Positions 5,356 through 10,584 of a DNA stretch of 10,584 nucleotides are shown piece after piece (position 1 is the first letter of the stretch; every line of letters begins with the position of its first letter). Where the stretch lies: the NCBI GenBank assembly GCA_005779525.1, contig SXIZ01000116.1:1-10584 (forward strand), in the 5' to 3' direction. The translations under genes and the position numbers were made by a program. The DNA comes from Methylococcaceae bacterium (GTDB taxonomy: Bacteria > Pseudomonadota > Gammaproteobacteria > Methylococcales > Methylomonadaceae). Below the pieces are notes generated by a model that was not told where the DNA came from, ran no database searches, and saw nothing but the letters and a program-made list of their open reading frames with translations.

Positions 5356-7026
5356 ATGCATCAAAACCTTAAACCTTCAACTATTGTGTTAATCGTTTGC
5401 ATTTTTAGCGGTTTATTATTCGGACAGTACTGGGCAGAAAATGCCAAACTAGCAGTACGGAGCTTTTCCTTTATGGCGCCACATCCAGATGGCAGCGTCT
5501 ATATCCGACTACATGACCAACTTTTCAACTTTGATCGACAGGGAAAATTTATCCAACAAATTGATTTACTGCGTTTAGGTGTGGACCAGGATAGCGTTTC
5601 TGCCTTTGCATTTTTTAGCAATGGTGACCTGTTATTGCGGCGTCATACCACCGAACACAGCATTGGCGATAATCTAGACAATTTTTTCCGCTTACCCAAT
5701 CTGGAAAGTCATCTGTCGCCTGATGCGCAGTTAGGTTTATTTCGCTGTCATTTAGCGAGCTTTTCTTGCAAAGCATTTACCCAACCCGCACTAAATTTGG
5801 ACGATGCCTTTGCACTTAGCATTGACCAGGAAACTGATCGGGTATTTATCACCGATACGCCTCGGCACAAAGTGTATCTGTATTCAGATTCAGGCGCAGC
5901 TTTAGATGAAAAAACTGGGTTACTGTTTCCAAATCAGGTTACCTATAGCGCCCAGAAGTTAGTCATAGCCGATACCAATCATCACCAACTCCTAACTTTA
6001 GCGGTGAACGCGGCTAAATTTGGAGAAATCACTGCAAAGCTTGATACTCGCCAAGGTCCAGCAAAAAAACAAGGTGAAATTTGGCCATCCGCGTTTCTCA
6101 GTGTTAATAATTCCAAGTGGGTCATTAATTCGGGTAAAGGCATGCAAAATGGCGGAATTTATGTGTTTGACGCACAAGGTCAATTTCAAAAACGTCTGCA
6201 ATTACCGGAGCAGGCTGATCCCTTTGATTTATTGCTGTTAGACCAACAAGTTTGGGTGAGTGATTACACACAACATAAAATTTACCAACTGGATCTAGAA
6301 GGTAATTACCTAGGTATAGTCGATGCTGCGGCAATTCAACCCTTACTCAACAAACTACAAAATAACTACCGTCACTATCAACAGCTCGAAAAATACTTTG
6401 CGTCGTCGTTTATCGTGGCCTTGATCATAGGCTTTGCCTTAGCGCTCTATCAACAATTTAAACTAGCGGCAAGCCATAAACCCGCGACGCCCGATGTCTT
6501 ACACCCTCTGGATTTAAGTAATCCTCAAATTCATTGGTTAACGCCAAGTAAAATGCGGCAATGGTCAAAAATTTTGACCAGTTTAGCGATGGTTATGTTG
6601 CTGGGGACCTTGATATTAAAGTCTAACACCATCCCGGTTGCACTAATATTCTGTTTAATAATGTATTTAGTATTTTTAAGTCAGTATCTCAACTTAGTCA
6701 CGCGCAAAACGGGGATAACCGAAGCATTTTTAATCATTAAACCGTTATGGGGAAAACCACAAATTTTCCCACGAGAAACTCTGCGCTACAGTGATCAGAT
6801 GTTAACAAATGGTCAAAATTTTTTAACTTTTTCAAGCATGCAACTTTTGTATTCTGGAGAGGCTTTGCAACAACAATTTTATCCATTTGTCAGGCAAGGG
6901 ACTTATATCAGCAAAGCTGAAATGCAGGCTTTATGGCTAAAAAATAAAAACACGGTTTACTTTTTAGCCTTGTTAGCCTGCGCCGCCGTGGCCTATTTTA
7001 TTTATCAGGTAATCAATAACCGTTAA
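5356..7026 (+). CDS. Membrane-anchored NHL-like beta-propeller protein, function unknown
   Basis: A protein of about 556 residues with one N-terminal membrane helix (about residues 9-25, TIVLIVCIFSGLLFG) followed by a large domain to about residue 345. That domain has repeated propeller-blade motifs of NHL type: RVFITDTPRHKVYLYSDSG, KLVIADTNHHQLLTL and QVWVSDYTQHKIYQLDLEG, each with the (I/V)xD-x(3-4)-H-x-(I/V/L) pattern. Four further membrane helices follow at about 351-368, 405-421, 427-445 and 533-552. A soluble segment at about 455-530 lies between the last two. The topology suggests a periplasmic propeller tethered to the inner membrane, perhaps a sensor or assembly scaffold; this is inference. 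I start at ATG 5356, with CAGAG nine bases before it and a membrane helix right after. An in-frame TTG at 5287 would add 23 residues without an obvious ribosome site. It is divergent from the hydrolase and ends directly before an inverted repeat. Confidence 0.8.
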   Translation: MHQNLKPSTIVLIVCIFSGLLFGQYWAENAKLAVRSFSFMAPHPDGSVYIRLHDQLFNFDRQGKFIQQIDLLRLGVDQDSVSAFAFFSNGDLLLRRHTTEHSIGDNLDNFFRLPNLESHLSPDAQLGLFRCHLASFSCKAFTQPALNLDDAFALSIDQETDRVFITDTPRHKVYLYSDSGAALDEKTGLLFPNQVTYSAQKLVIADTNHHQLLTLAVNAAKFGEITAKLDTRQGPAKKQGEIWPSAFLSVNNSKWVINSGKGMQNGGIYVFDAQGQFQKRLQLPEQADPFDLLLLDQQVWVSDYTQHKIYQLDLEGNYLGIVDAAAIQPLLNKLQNNYRHYQQLEKYFASSFIVALIIGFALALYQQFKLAASHKPATPDVLHPLDLSNPQIHWLTPSKMRQWSKILTSLAMVMLLGTLILKSNTIPVALIFCLIMYLVFLSQYLNLVTRKTGITEAFLIIKPLWGKPQIFPRETLRYSDQMLTNGQNFLTFSSMQLLYSGEALQQQFYPFVRQGTYISKAEMQALWLKNKNTVYFLALLACAAVAYFIYQVINNR

Positions 7027-7046
7027 TTGCTAGATTCAATTAGCAA
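7027..7046 (+). terminator. Inverted repeat immediately after the propeller gene
   Basis: TTGCTA (7027-7032) and TAGCAA (7041-7046) flank an 8-base loop directly after the TAA at 7024-7026. The stem is short and AT-rich and has no T-run after it, so this is a weak candidate on its own. Confidence 0.3.
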
Positions 7047-7053
7047 AGACAGC

Positions 7054-7079
7054 CTGCCGTTTTGCTGCTCTAGCGGCAG
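7054..7079. repeat. Hairpin CTGCCG/CGGCAG in the convergent gap
   Basis: CTGCCG (7054-7059) and CGGCAG (7074-7079) are exact complements. With one G-U pair the stem extends to 8 bp (7054-7061 with 7072-7079) around a 10-base loop. It is part of a run of inverted repeats between convergent genes. Confidence 0.4.
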
Positions 7080-7135
7080 TATTGAACGATGATTACTGAT
7101 AAATTCGCAGAGGGGTTGAAGAAGAGTTTGTAACA

Positions 7136-7169
7136 GGTGGCACAGGCGAAGTTGAGCTACCGTGCCACC
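7136..7169. terminator. Strong GC-rich hairpin in the convergent gap
   Basis: GGTGGCAC (7136-7143) and GTGCCACC (7162-7169) form a perfect 8-bp stem. Skipping one unpaired A adds GG (7145-7146) with CC (7160-7161), giving 10 bp around a 13-base loop. It lies 35 bases from the stop of the zinc-ribbon gene and may end transcription of the minus-strand cluster. No T-run follows on either strand. Confidence 0.4.
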
Positions 7170-7172
7170 AAC

Positions 7173-7195
7173 GCTGAAAATCCGAGATAATCAGC
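7173..7195. repeat. Small inverted repeat GCTGA/TCAGC
   Basis: GCTGA (7173-7177) and TCAGC (7191-7195) are complements around 13 bases. A further small repeat, AGACG (7206-7210) with CGTCT (7215-7219), overlaps the end of the zinc-ribbon gene. Both are short and could be chance, but they add to the density of inverted repeats here. Confidence 0.25.
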
Positions 7196-7203
7196 AGTAC
7201 TAC

Positions 7204-7410
7204 TTAGACGGTATCGTCTTTATGTTCCAGTTCCCAATCATCACGGCATTCGCTGCTACACCAACGTCTACCGGGTTCTTCTATGGGCTCATCACAAAAC
7301 AGGCAAAAGCCTGTCGCTTGAACGGTATCTTGCTGTCTACGTGCTTTTTCAATTTGCGCTTGCAGAATGGTTTCTGCGACTTCATCCGCAATATCAACTT
7401 CATCACTCAT
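7204..7410 (-). CDS. Small zinc-ribbon protein, 68 residues
   Basis: The protein begins MSDEVDIADEVAETIL with an acidic helix (about residues 3-28, ending KARRQQ). It then has a compact metal-binding unit: C36-LF-C39 and C51-SSE-C55 (FCLFCDEPIEEPGRRWCSSECRDDWE). The two cysteine pairs are typical of a single zinc ribbon. An N-terminal helix before a four-cysteine ribbon recalls the DksA/TraR group, but I cannot assign it to that family, and the CxxxC second pair also fits small DUF2116-like ribbons. I start at ATG 7410 because AAAGGA lies upstream with suitable spacing; a GTG at 7458 would add 16 residues without a ribosome site. It is the last gene after prmB, aroC and ferredoxin on the same strand, 96 bases beyond the ferredoxin stop and separated from it by two hairpins. 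Confidence 0.78.
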   Translation of the reverse strand: MSDEVDIADEVAETILQAQIEKARRQQDTVQATGFCLFCDEPIEEPGRRWCSSECRDDWELEHKDDTV

Positions 7411-7422
7411 TATTTTATGGTT

Positions 7423-7428
7423 TCCTTT
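7423..7428 (-). promoter_or_regulatory. Ribosome binding site of the zinc-ribbon gene
   Basis: The minus strand reads AAAGGA, followed by AA; the purine core ends about 10-12 bases before ATG 7410. It supports this ATG over the upstream GTG at 7458. Confidence 0.5.
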
Positions 7429-7459
7429 GGTTTTAAGGGTAAGGTGGAGGGTGAACACT

Positions 7460-7500
7460 TGTCTCTAGCATTGCAAGCCAGAGACAGTGCGATTCGCACT
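7460..7500. repeat. Two adjacent hairpins between the ferredoxin and zinc-ribbon genes
   Basis: TGTCTCT (7460-7466) with AGAGACA (7480-7486) forms a 7-bp stem. AGTGCG (7486-7491) with CGCACT (7495-7500) forms a 6-bp stem with a 3-base loop; the two share base 7486. They lie in the gap of the minus-strand cluster, where they could attenuate, process or stabilise the message. Read on the plus strand, the pair is followed by an AT-rich run ending in ATTTTT, the layout of a terminator for transcripts coming the other way. Confidence 0.45.
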
Positions 7501-7506
7501 TATAGA

Positions 7507-7815
7507 TTAAATTTTTAAACGCTCGACAACGCGACCTTGCTGCAGATGCTCGACGATAACTTCATCTACATCGGCTTTGGTTTGGATGCGGTACCACGTT
7601 TCATCAGGGTAAATGACCATGATCGGGCCTGTATCACAGCGATCCAGGCACCCGGAAGCATTGATGCGGCATTTGCCTTTACCCATCAGATTTAAAGCTT
7701 TCGCCTGTGCTTTCGCGTAATCCAGTAACTCTTTACTCCCAGAACCTGCGCAACATTGTCTATTTTCTTCGCGTTGATGGGTGCATATAAAGCCGTGATG
7801 TTGGTAATAGCTCAT
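7507..7815 (-). CDS. Thioredoxin-fold [2Fe-2S] ferredoxin
   Basis: A 102-residue electron carrier of the thioredoxin-like [2Fe-2S] type (Shethna/NuoE-like). The likely cluster ligands are C11 (GFICTHQ), C22 (QCCAGSGS), C56 and C60 (GCLDRCDTGP), in the family spacing of two cysteines near the N-terminus and a CxxxC in the second half. The segment CRINASGCLDRCDTGPIMVIYPDETWY is characteristic. Extra cysteines C21 and C49 are present. The usual size is about 100 residues, so it is full length. ATG at 7815 follows GGAG with a spacing of 8 (complement of 7824-7827). It lies 38 bases after aroC on the same strand, so co-transcription with prmB-aroC is likely. Its electron acceptor is not known; a link to the reduced flavin need of AroC is only a suggestion from position. 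Downstream lie two hairpins and the zinc-ribbon gene. Confidence 0.9.
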   Translation of the reverse strand: MSYYQHHGFICTHQREENRQCCAGSGSKELLDYAKAQAKALNLMGKGKCRINASGCLDRCDTGPIMVIYPDETWYRIQTKADVDEVIVEHLQQGRVVERLKI

Positions 7816-7853
7816 CAGGTAATCTCCATGGGTAAATCGATGACAGGATAGGT

Positions 7854-8942
7854 TTATTTTAAGAACGGTAGCCCAGAGTGCACCTCACTATTCTGGGCAC
7901 GGTGTCTAAGCAAGTGGTCCATCAACACTAAAGCAAGCATCGCTTCGGCAATCGGAGTGGCTCGGATACCCACACAAGGATCGTGTCGACCTTTGGTGAC
8001 CACCTCGATGGCTTCACCGCGCACATTGATACTTCTGCCCGGCAAATGTAAGCTGGAGGTCGGCTTTAAAGCGATGCTGGCGATAATATTTTGTCCGCTG
8101 GAAATGCCGCCTAAAATGCCGCCCGCATGGTTACTTAAAAAGCCGTCTGGGGTAATTTCGTCACGAAATTGCGTACCTTTGGCATTGATACAGGCAAAAC
8201 CATCACCAATTTCAACGCCCTTTACCGCGTTGATGCTCATCATTGCATAGGCAATTTCAGCATCCAGCCGATCAAAAATCGGCTCCCCCAATCCGGGCGG
8301 GACATTACTGGCAACCACGACGATTTTTGCCCCAATGGATTCGCCTGCTTTACGCAGAGCATCCATATACGCTTCTAATTCTGGAACTTTGCTCGCATCC
8401 GGGCAAAAGAATGCATTATTATCAATTTCATCCCAATCTAAGGGGTCGATAGTGATGGGACCTAACTGCGCCAAATAGCCACGGATACTGATACCCGCAA
8501 CTTGTTTTAAATATTTTTTCGCAATGGCACCCGCAGCGACACGCATAGCCGTTTCTCGTGCCGACGATCGTCCACCCCCGCGATAGTCCCTAAAACCATA
8601 TTTCTGCTGATAAGTATAGTCTGCATGCCCCGGGCGAAAGGTTTCGGCGATATTGGTATAATCTTTCGCGCGCTGGTCGGTGTTTTCGATCAAGAGCCCA
8701 ATCGGGGTGCCCGTAGTCTTGCCTTCAAACACTCCCGACAGAATTTTAACTTCGTCTGCTTCACGCCGTTGGGTCGTGTGCCTTGAAGTGCCCGGTTTAC
8801 GCCGATCTAAATCAATTTGTAAATCAGCTTCACTCAGCTCCATGCCTGGAGGGCAGCCATCTACGATAGCCCCTAAGGCCGGGCCATGACTTTCACCGAA
8901 AGTCGTTACGGTAAATAATTTTCCAATCGTATTGCCTGACAT
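7854..8942 (-). CDS. aroC: Chorismate synthase
   Basis: AroC converts 5-enolpyruvylshikimate 3-phosphate to chorismate, the last step of the shikimate pathway. It needs reduced FMN although there is no net redox change. The 362-residue product matches the usual bacterial length. Conserved segments are in order: GESHG at 16-20 with H19, RRKPGTSRHTTQRRE-type sequence at 47-61, FRPGHADYTY at 102-111 with H106, and RGGGRSSARET at 121-131. Later come GGISSGQNI and KPTSSLHLPG (phosphate and flavin region) and GRHDPCVGIRATPIAEAM. The ATG at 8942 follows the prmB stop by a single base (TAG-A/T-ATG arrangement), so translation is probably coupled, and I see no separate ribosome site. The prmB-aroC pair is common in Gammaproteobacteria. 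No missing residue or frameshift was seen. Confidence 0.98.
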   Translation of the reverse strand: MSGNTIGKLFTVTTFGESHGPALGAIVDGCPPGMELSEADLQIDLDRRKPGTSRHTTQRREADEVKILSGVFEGKTTGTPIGLLIENTDQRAKDYTNIAETFRPGHADYTYQQKYGFRDYRGGGRSSARETAMRVAAGAIAKKYLKQVAGISIRGYLAQLGPITIDPLDWDEIDNNAFFCPDASKVPELEAYMDALRKAGESIGAKIVVVASNVPPGLGEPIFDRLDAEIAYAMMSINAVKGVEIGDGFACINAKGTQFRDEITPDGFLSNHAGGILGGISSGQNIIASIALKPTSSLHLPGRSINVRGEAIEVVTKGRHDPCVGIRATPIAEAMLALVLMDHLLRHRAQNSEVHSGLPFLK

Positions 8943-8943
8943 A

Positions 8944-9873
8944 CTATACCGCCGCTTTGAAAAGTGAATGATATTGACTAACTTGTTCCGCCGTCAGTAA
9001 GAATACGCCGTCGCCACCACGCTCAAAATCCAACCAGTAAAACGGCACTTCTGGAAAGGTCGCTTGTAAGGTTTCGGCACTGCTGCCCACTTCCACCACT
9101 AAAATCCCGGTTTCAGTTAGGTAATCCCGCGCGTTAACCAAAATGCGTAACACGATATCCAAACCCGTCGCCCCTGCGGTAAAGCCTAATTCAGGTTCCG
9201 CATGAAATTCTGGGGGAAGTTGCTCCCATTCACTTTGCGCGACATACGGGGGATTACTCACGATAATGTCATAGCGCGCTGGTGGCAGGACGTCAAATAA
9301 ATCCGAGGTCCACAGCTGCACTTGGCCTTCAAGCTCATGTTGCCCCACATTAATTGCCGCAACTTCTAAAGCATCGGCAGAGATATCCACGGCATCCACT
9401 TGCGCCTCTGGAAATGCATAGGCACAGGCGATAGCGATACACGCGCTGCCAGTACATAGATCAAGTATCCGCTCCACCTGCTCAGCGTCTACCCACGGCG
9501 TAAAATGTTCCTGAATCACTTCCGCCAGTGGCGAACGGGGTACTAAAACCCGCTCATCCACATAAAAAGGCAGGTTCGCAAAACGCGCATGATGGGTAAT
9601 ATACGCCGTAGGTTTACGGGTGCTTAAGCGTTCAGAAATATTGGCTAACAATTCTTCGCGCTCAGCCCGCGTTAAATGTGCTTCTAGATAGAAATCAGGA
9701 AAATCATGAGGTAAATGCAAGCTTTGTAACACCAAAGCCGCAGCATCATCCAGCGCAGTCAAAGTTCCATGTCCGAAAAATAATTCCGCTTCGGTAAATC
9801 GACTTGCCGCCCAGCGAATATAGTCACGTGGCGTCGTTAAGGAAATGAGTATATCTTGGTTATCCGTTATCAT
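8944..9873 (-). CDS. prmB: Ribosomal protein L3 N5-glutamine methyltransferase
   Basis: PrmB uses S-adenosylmethionine to methylate a glutamine side chain of ribosomal protein L3. The product from ATG 9873 is 309 residues, matching the ~310 of E. coli PrmB. It has an N-terminal helical domain (about 1-85) and a Rossmann methyltransferase domain. Visible motifs are ERVLVPRSPLAEVI (107-120), the SAM-binding ILDLCTGSACIAIA (136-149), VDAVDIS (159-165), and the catalytic NPPY (207-210), which distinguishes glutamine methyltransferases. The paralogue PrmC has the same NPPY, but the RVLVPRSP segment and the aroC neighbour favour PrmB. A TTG at 9900 would add nine residues without reason. No clear Shine-Dalgarno precedes ATG 9873. 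The gene heads the minus-strand cluster, with aroC starting one base beyond its TAG stop. It is divergent from the DOMON-like gene. Confidence 0.96.
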   Translation of the reverse strand: MITDNQDILISLTTPRDYIRWAASRFTEAELFFGHGTLTALDDAAALVLQSLHLPHDFPDFYLEAHLTRAEREELLANISERLSTRKPTAYITHHARFANLPFYVDERVLVPRSPLAEVIQEHFTPWVDAEQVERILDLCTGSACIAIACAYAFPEAQVDAVDISADALEVAAINVGQHELEGQVQLWTSDLFDVLPPARYDIIVSNPPYVAQSEWEQLPPEFHAEPELGFTAGATGLDIVLRILVNARDYLTETGILVVEVGSSAETLQATFPEVPFYWLDFERGGDGVFLLTAEQVSQYHSLFKAAV

Positions 9874-10057
9874 AAAAGCAATACTGCTGCGACTACACAA
9901 AAAAGCGGTGATTTTAAACTAAACCGAAAAGCTGTGCTTGATTTGATGATACAGGAATACGATTTGTTGCTTGGGTGTGAATGCTTACCCCCCTTTAAAG
10001 CTTCTGAATAAATTCGTTTGGGCTAACTAAAAGATTATAAAATGCAGCATTAATCCC

Positions 10058-10085
10058 TTAGGGTCTCCGTTACACTGTATATAAA
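10058..10085 (+). promoter_or_regulatory. Possible promoter of the DOMON-like gene
   Basis: TATAAA (10080-10085, five of six to TATAAT) lies 17 bases before the ATG at 10103, with a weak TTAGGG (10058-10063) 16 bases further up. A second TATAAA lies at 10036-10041. A small palindrome CCCTTAGGG (10055-10063) overlaps the -35 and could be a repressor site. The rest of the 229-base divergent gap to prmB (9874-10102) shows only a CCCCCC run near 9988-9993 and no small gene. Confidence 0.3.
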
Positions 10086-10102
10086 TAGCTAGAATTCACG
10101 TC

Positions 10103-10584
10103 ATGCATCCACTTATCTGCCACCCTAATTACCTCTCTCTGGCCCCACAGATTGCCATTAGTTGTGCAGTCACCTCCACTGCAGAGCAGGGTTTGCTATT
10201 GCGCTATCAGGTAACTGGGGAACTCGAAACCGTTAAGCTGCCACTACCGACAACGCCTGCGCCTAAAGATGGCTTATGGGAACATACCTGCGTTGAAGCC
10301 TTTATCGCAGCCCAAGGCGAGCCCAGCTATCACGAATTTAATTTAGCACCGTCAGGACTTTGGGCGGCGTATGCGTTTGACGCCTACCGCGAACGCCGAC
10401 CTTGGACGACTCCAGATGCCCCGCACAGCCGAATCTACCGCGACCATGCGGCGCTTATACTGGAGCTCGAACTCCCCGCATCTGCATTACCAGATTACCC
10501 CAACGCACTTGCTTTAGACATCGGTGTTACCGCGGTGCTAGAAACCCAGACGGGGACATTAAGTTATTGGGCTTTACATCATCC
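10103..10584 (+). CDS. DOMON-like domain protein, N-terminal part (partial at the 3' edge)
   Basis: An open frame runs from ATG 10103 to the end of the window (160 complete codons) and would continue beyond. The product resembles the DOMON-like family, beta-sandwich domains related to heme- or sugar-binding DOMON modules. Recognisable segments are GLWEHTCVEAFIAA (about residues 57-70), SYHEFNLAPSGLWAAYAFDAYRERR (about 75-99, the most conserved block) and the late strand LSYWALHH (153-160). No signal peptide is visible, so it is probably cytosolic. The reaction or ligand is unknown in the family. The ATG has no strong Shine-Dalgarno (TAGAATTCACGTC precedes it). It is divergent from prmB. The missing part is probably only a few tens of residues if it has the usual family length. 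Confidence 0.85.
   Translation, partial: MHPLICHPNYLSLAPQIAISCAVTSTAEQGLLLRYQVTGELETVKLPLPTTPAPKDGLWEHTCVEAFIAAQGEPSYHEFNLAPSGLWAAYAFDAYRERRPWTTPDAPHSRIYRDHAALILELELPASALPDYPNALALDIGVTAVLETQTGTLSYWALHH

Noticed and set aside
7103..7174. A short open frame (about 23 codons) in the convergent gap that could be a gene remnant
   Set aside because: It has no start with a ribosome site, no recognisable motif, and lies over a strong hairpin.
7162..7518. A 118-codon plus-strand open frame across the zinc-ribbon gene
   Set aside because: It runs antisense to the zinc-ribbon gene with its cysteine motifs and ribosome site, crosses the hairpins, and has no recognisable domain.
2644..10116. Two genes (starting at 2644 and 10103) begin with the same 14 bases, ATGCATCCACTTAT, both encoding MHPLI
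   Set aside because: The similarity stops at once after this word and the upstream bases differ; one 14-base match in a 10-kb window is plausible by chance.
1..10584. A defence, toxin-antitoxin, CRISPR or mobile-element system
   Set aside because: No cas gene, nuclease, transposase, integrase, toxin-sized gene pair or regularly spaced repeats were seen; recognised genes are metabolic, translational or housekeeping.

Overview
The window looks like an ordinary housekeeping stretch of a gammaproteobacterial chromosome. PrmB (ribosomal protein L3 glutamine methyltransferase) lies directly before AroC (chorismate synthase), a pairing well known in Gammaproteobacteria. ProB, a short SSB ending in the acidic DDNIPF tip, a YkgJ-type cysteine-cluster protein and a DOMON-like protein fit the same background. 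Base composition looks close to balanced. A Thiotrichales-like lineage is possible, but the sequence alone does not prove it. No transposase, integrase, CRISPR array, tRNA, rRNA or phage gene was seen.

Layout. 1-604 (+): 3' two thirds of proB, cut by the window edge. 695-1123 (-): ssb, convergent with proB across a small hairpin. 1351-2574 (+): MFS transporter with a TTG start, divergent from ssb. 2644-3189 (+): helical protein of unknown function. A perfect 13-bp inverted repeat (3205-3238) separates it from the convergent ykgJ-type gene (3250-3774, -). 3976-5010 (-): alpha/beta hydrolase. The intergenic region at 5011-5355 is divergent and rich in short repeats: three copies of CTTAATAC, two of GTTTAATC and two of AAACACGTT. 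5356-7026 (+): membrane-anchored protein with an NHL-like beta-propeller. 7027-7203: noncoding and crowded with inverted repeats, between convergent genes. 7204-9873 (-): a cluster that reads, in transcription order, prmB, aroC, a thioredoxin-fold [2Fe-2S] ferredoxin and a tiny zinc-ribbon protein. 10103-10584 (+): start of a DOMON-like gene that runs off the window and is divergent from prmB.

How the genes relate. ProB (proline), AroC (aromatics) and PrmB (translation) are core enzymes. The most suggestive context is the ferredoxin immediately after aroC, because chorismate synthase needs reduced FMN; a redox link is only inference. The unknowns most worth follow-up are the NHL-propeller membrane protein with its repeat-rich upstream region, the 181-residue helical protein, and the hairpin-rich intergenic segments around 7027-7203 and 7460-7500. 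I found no convincing evidence of a new multi-gene system.
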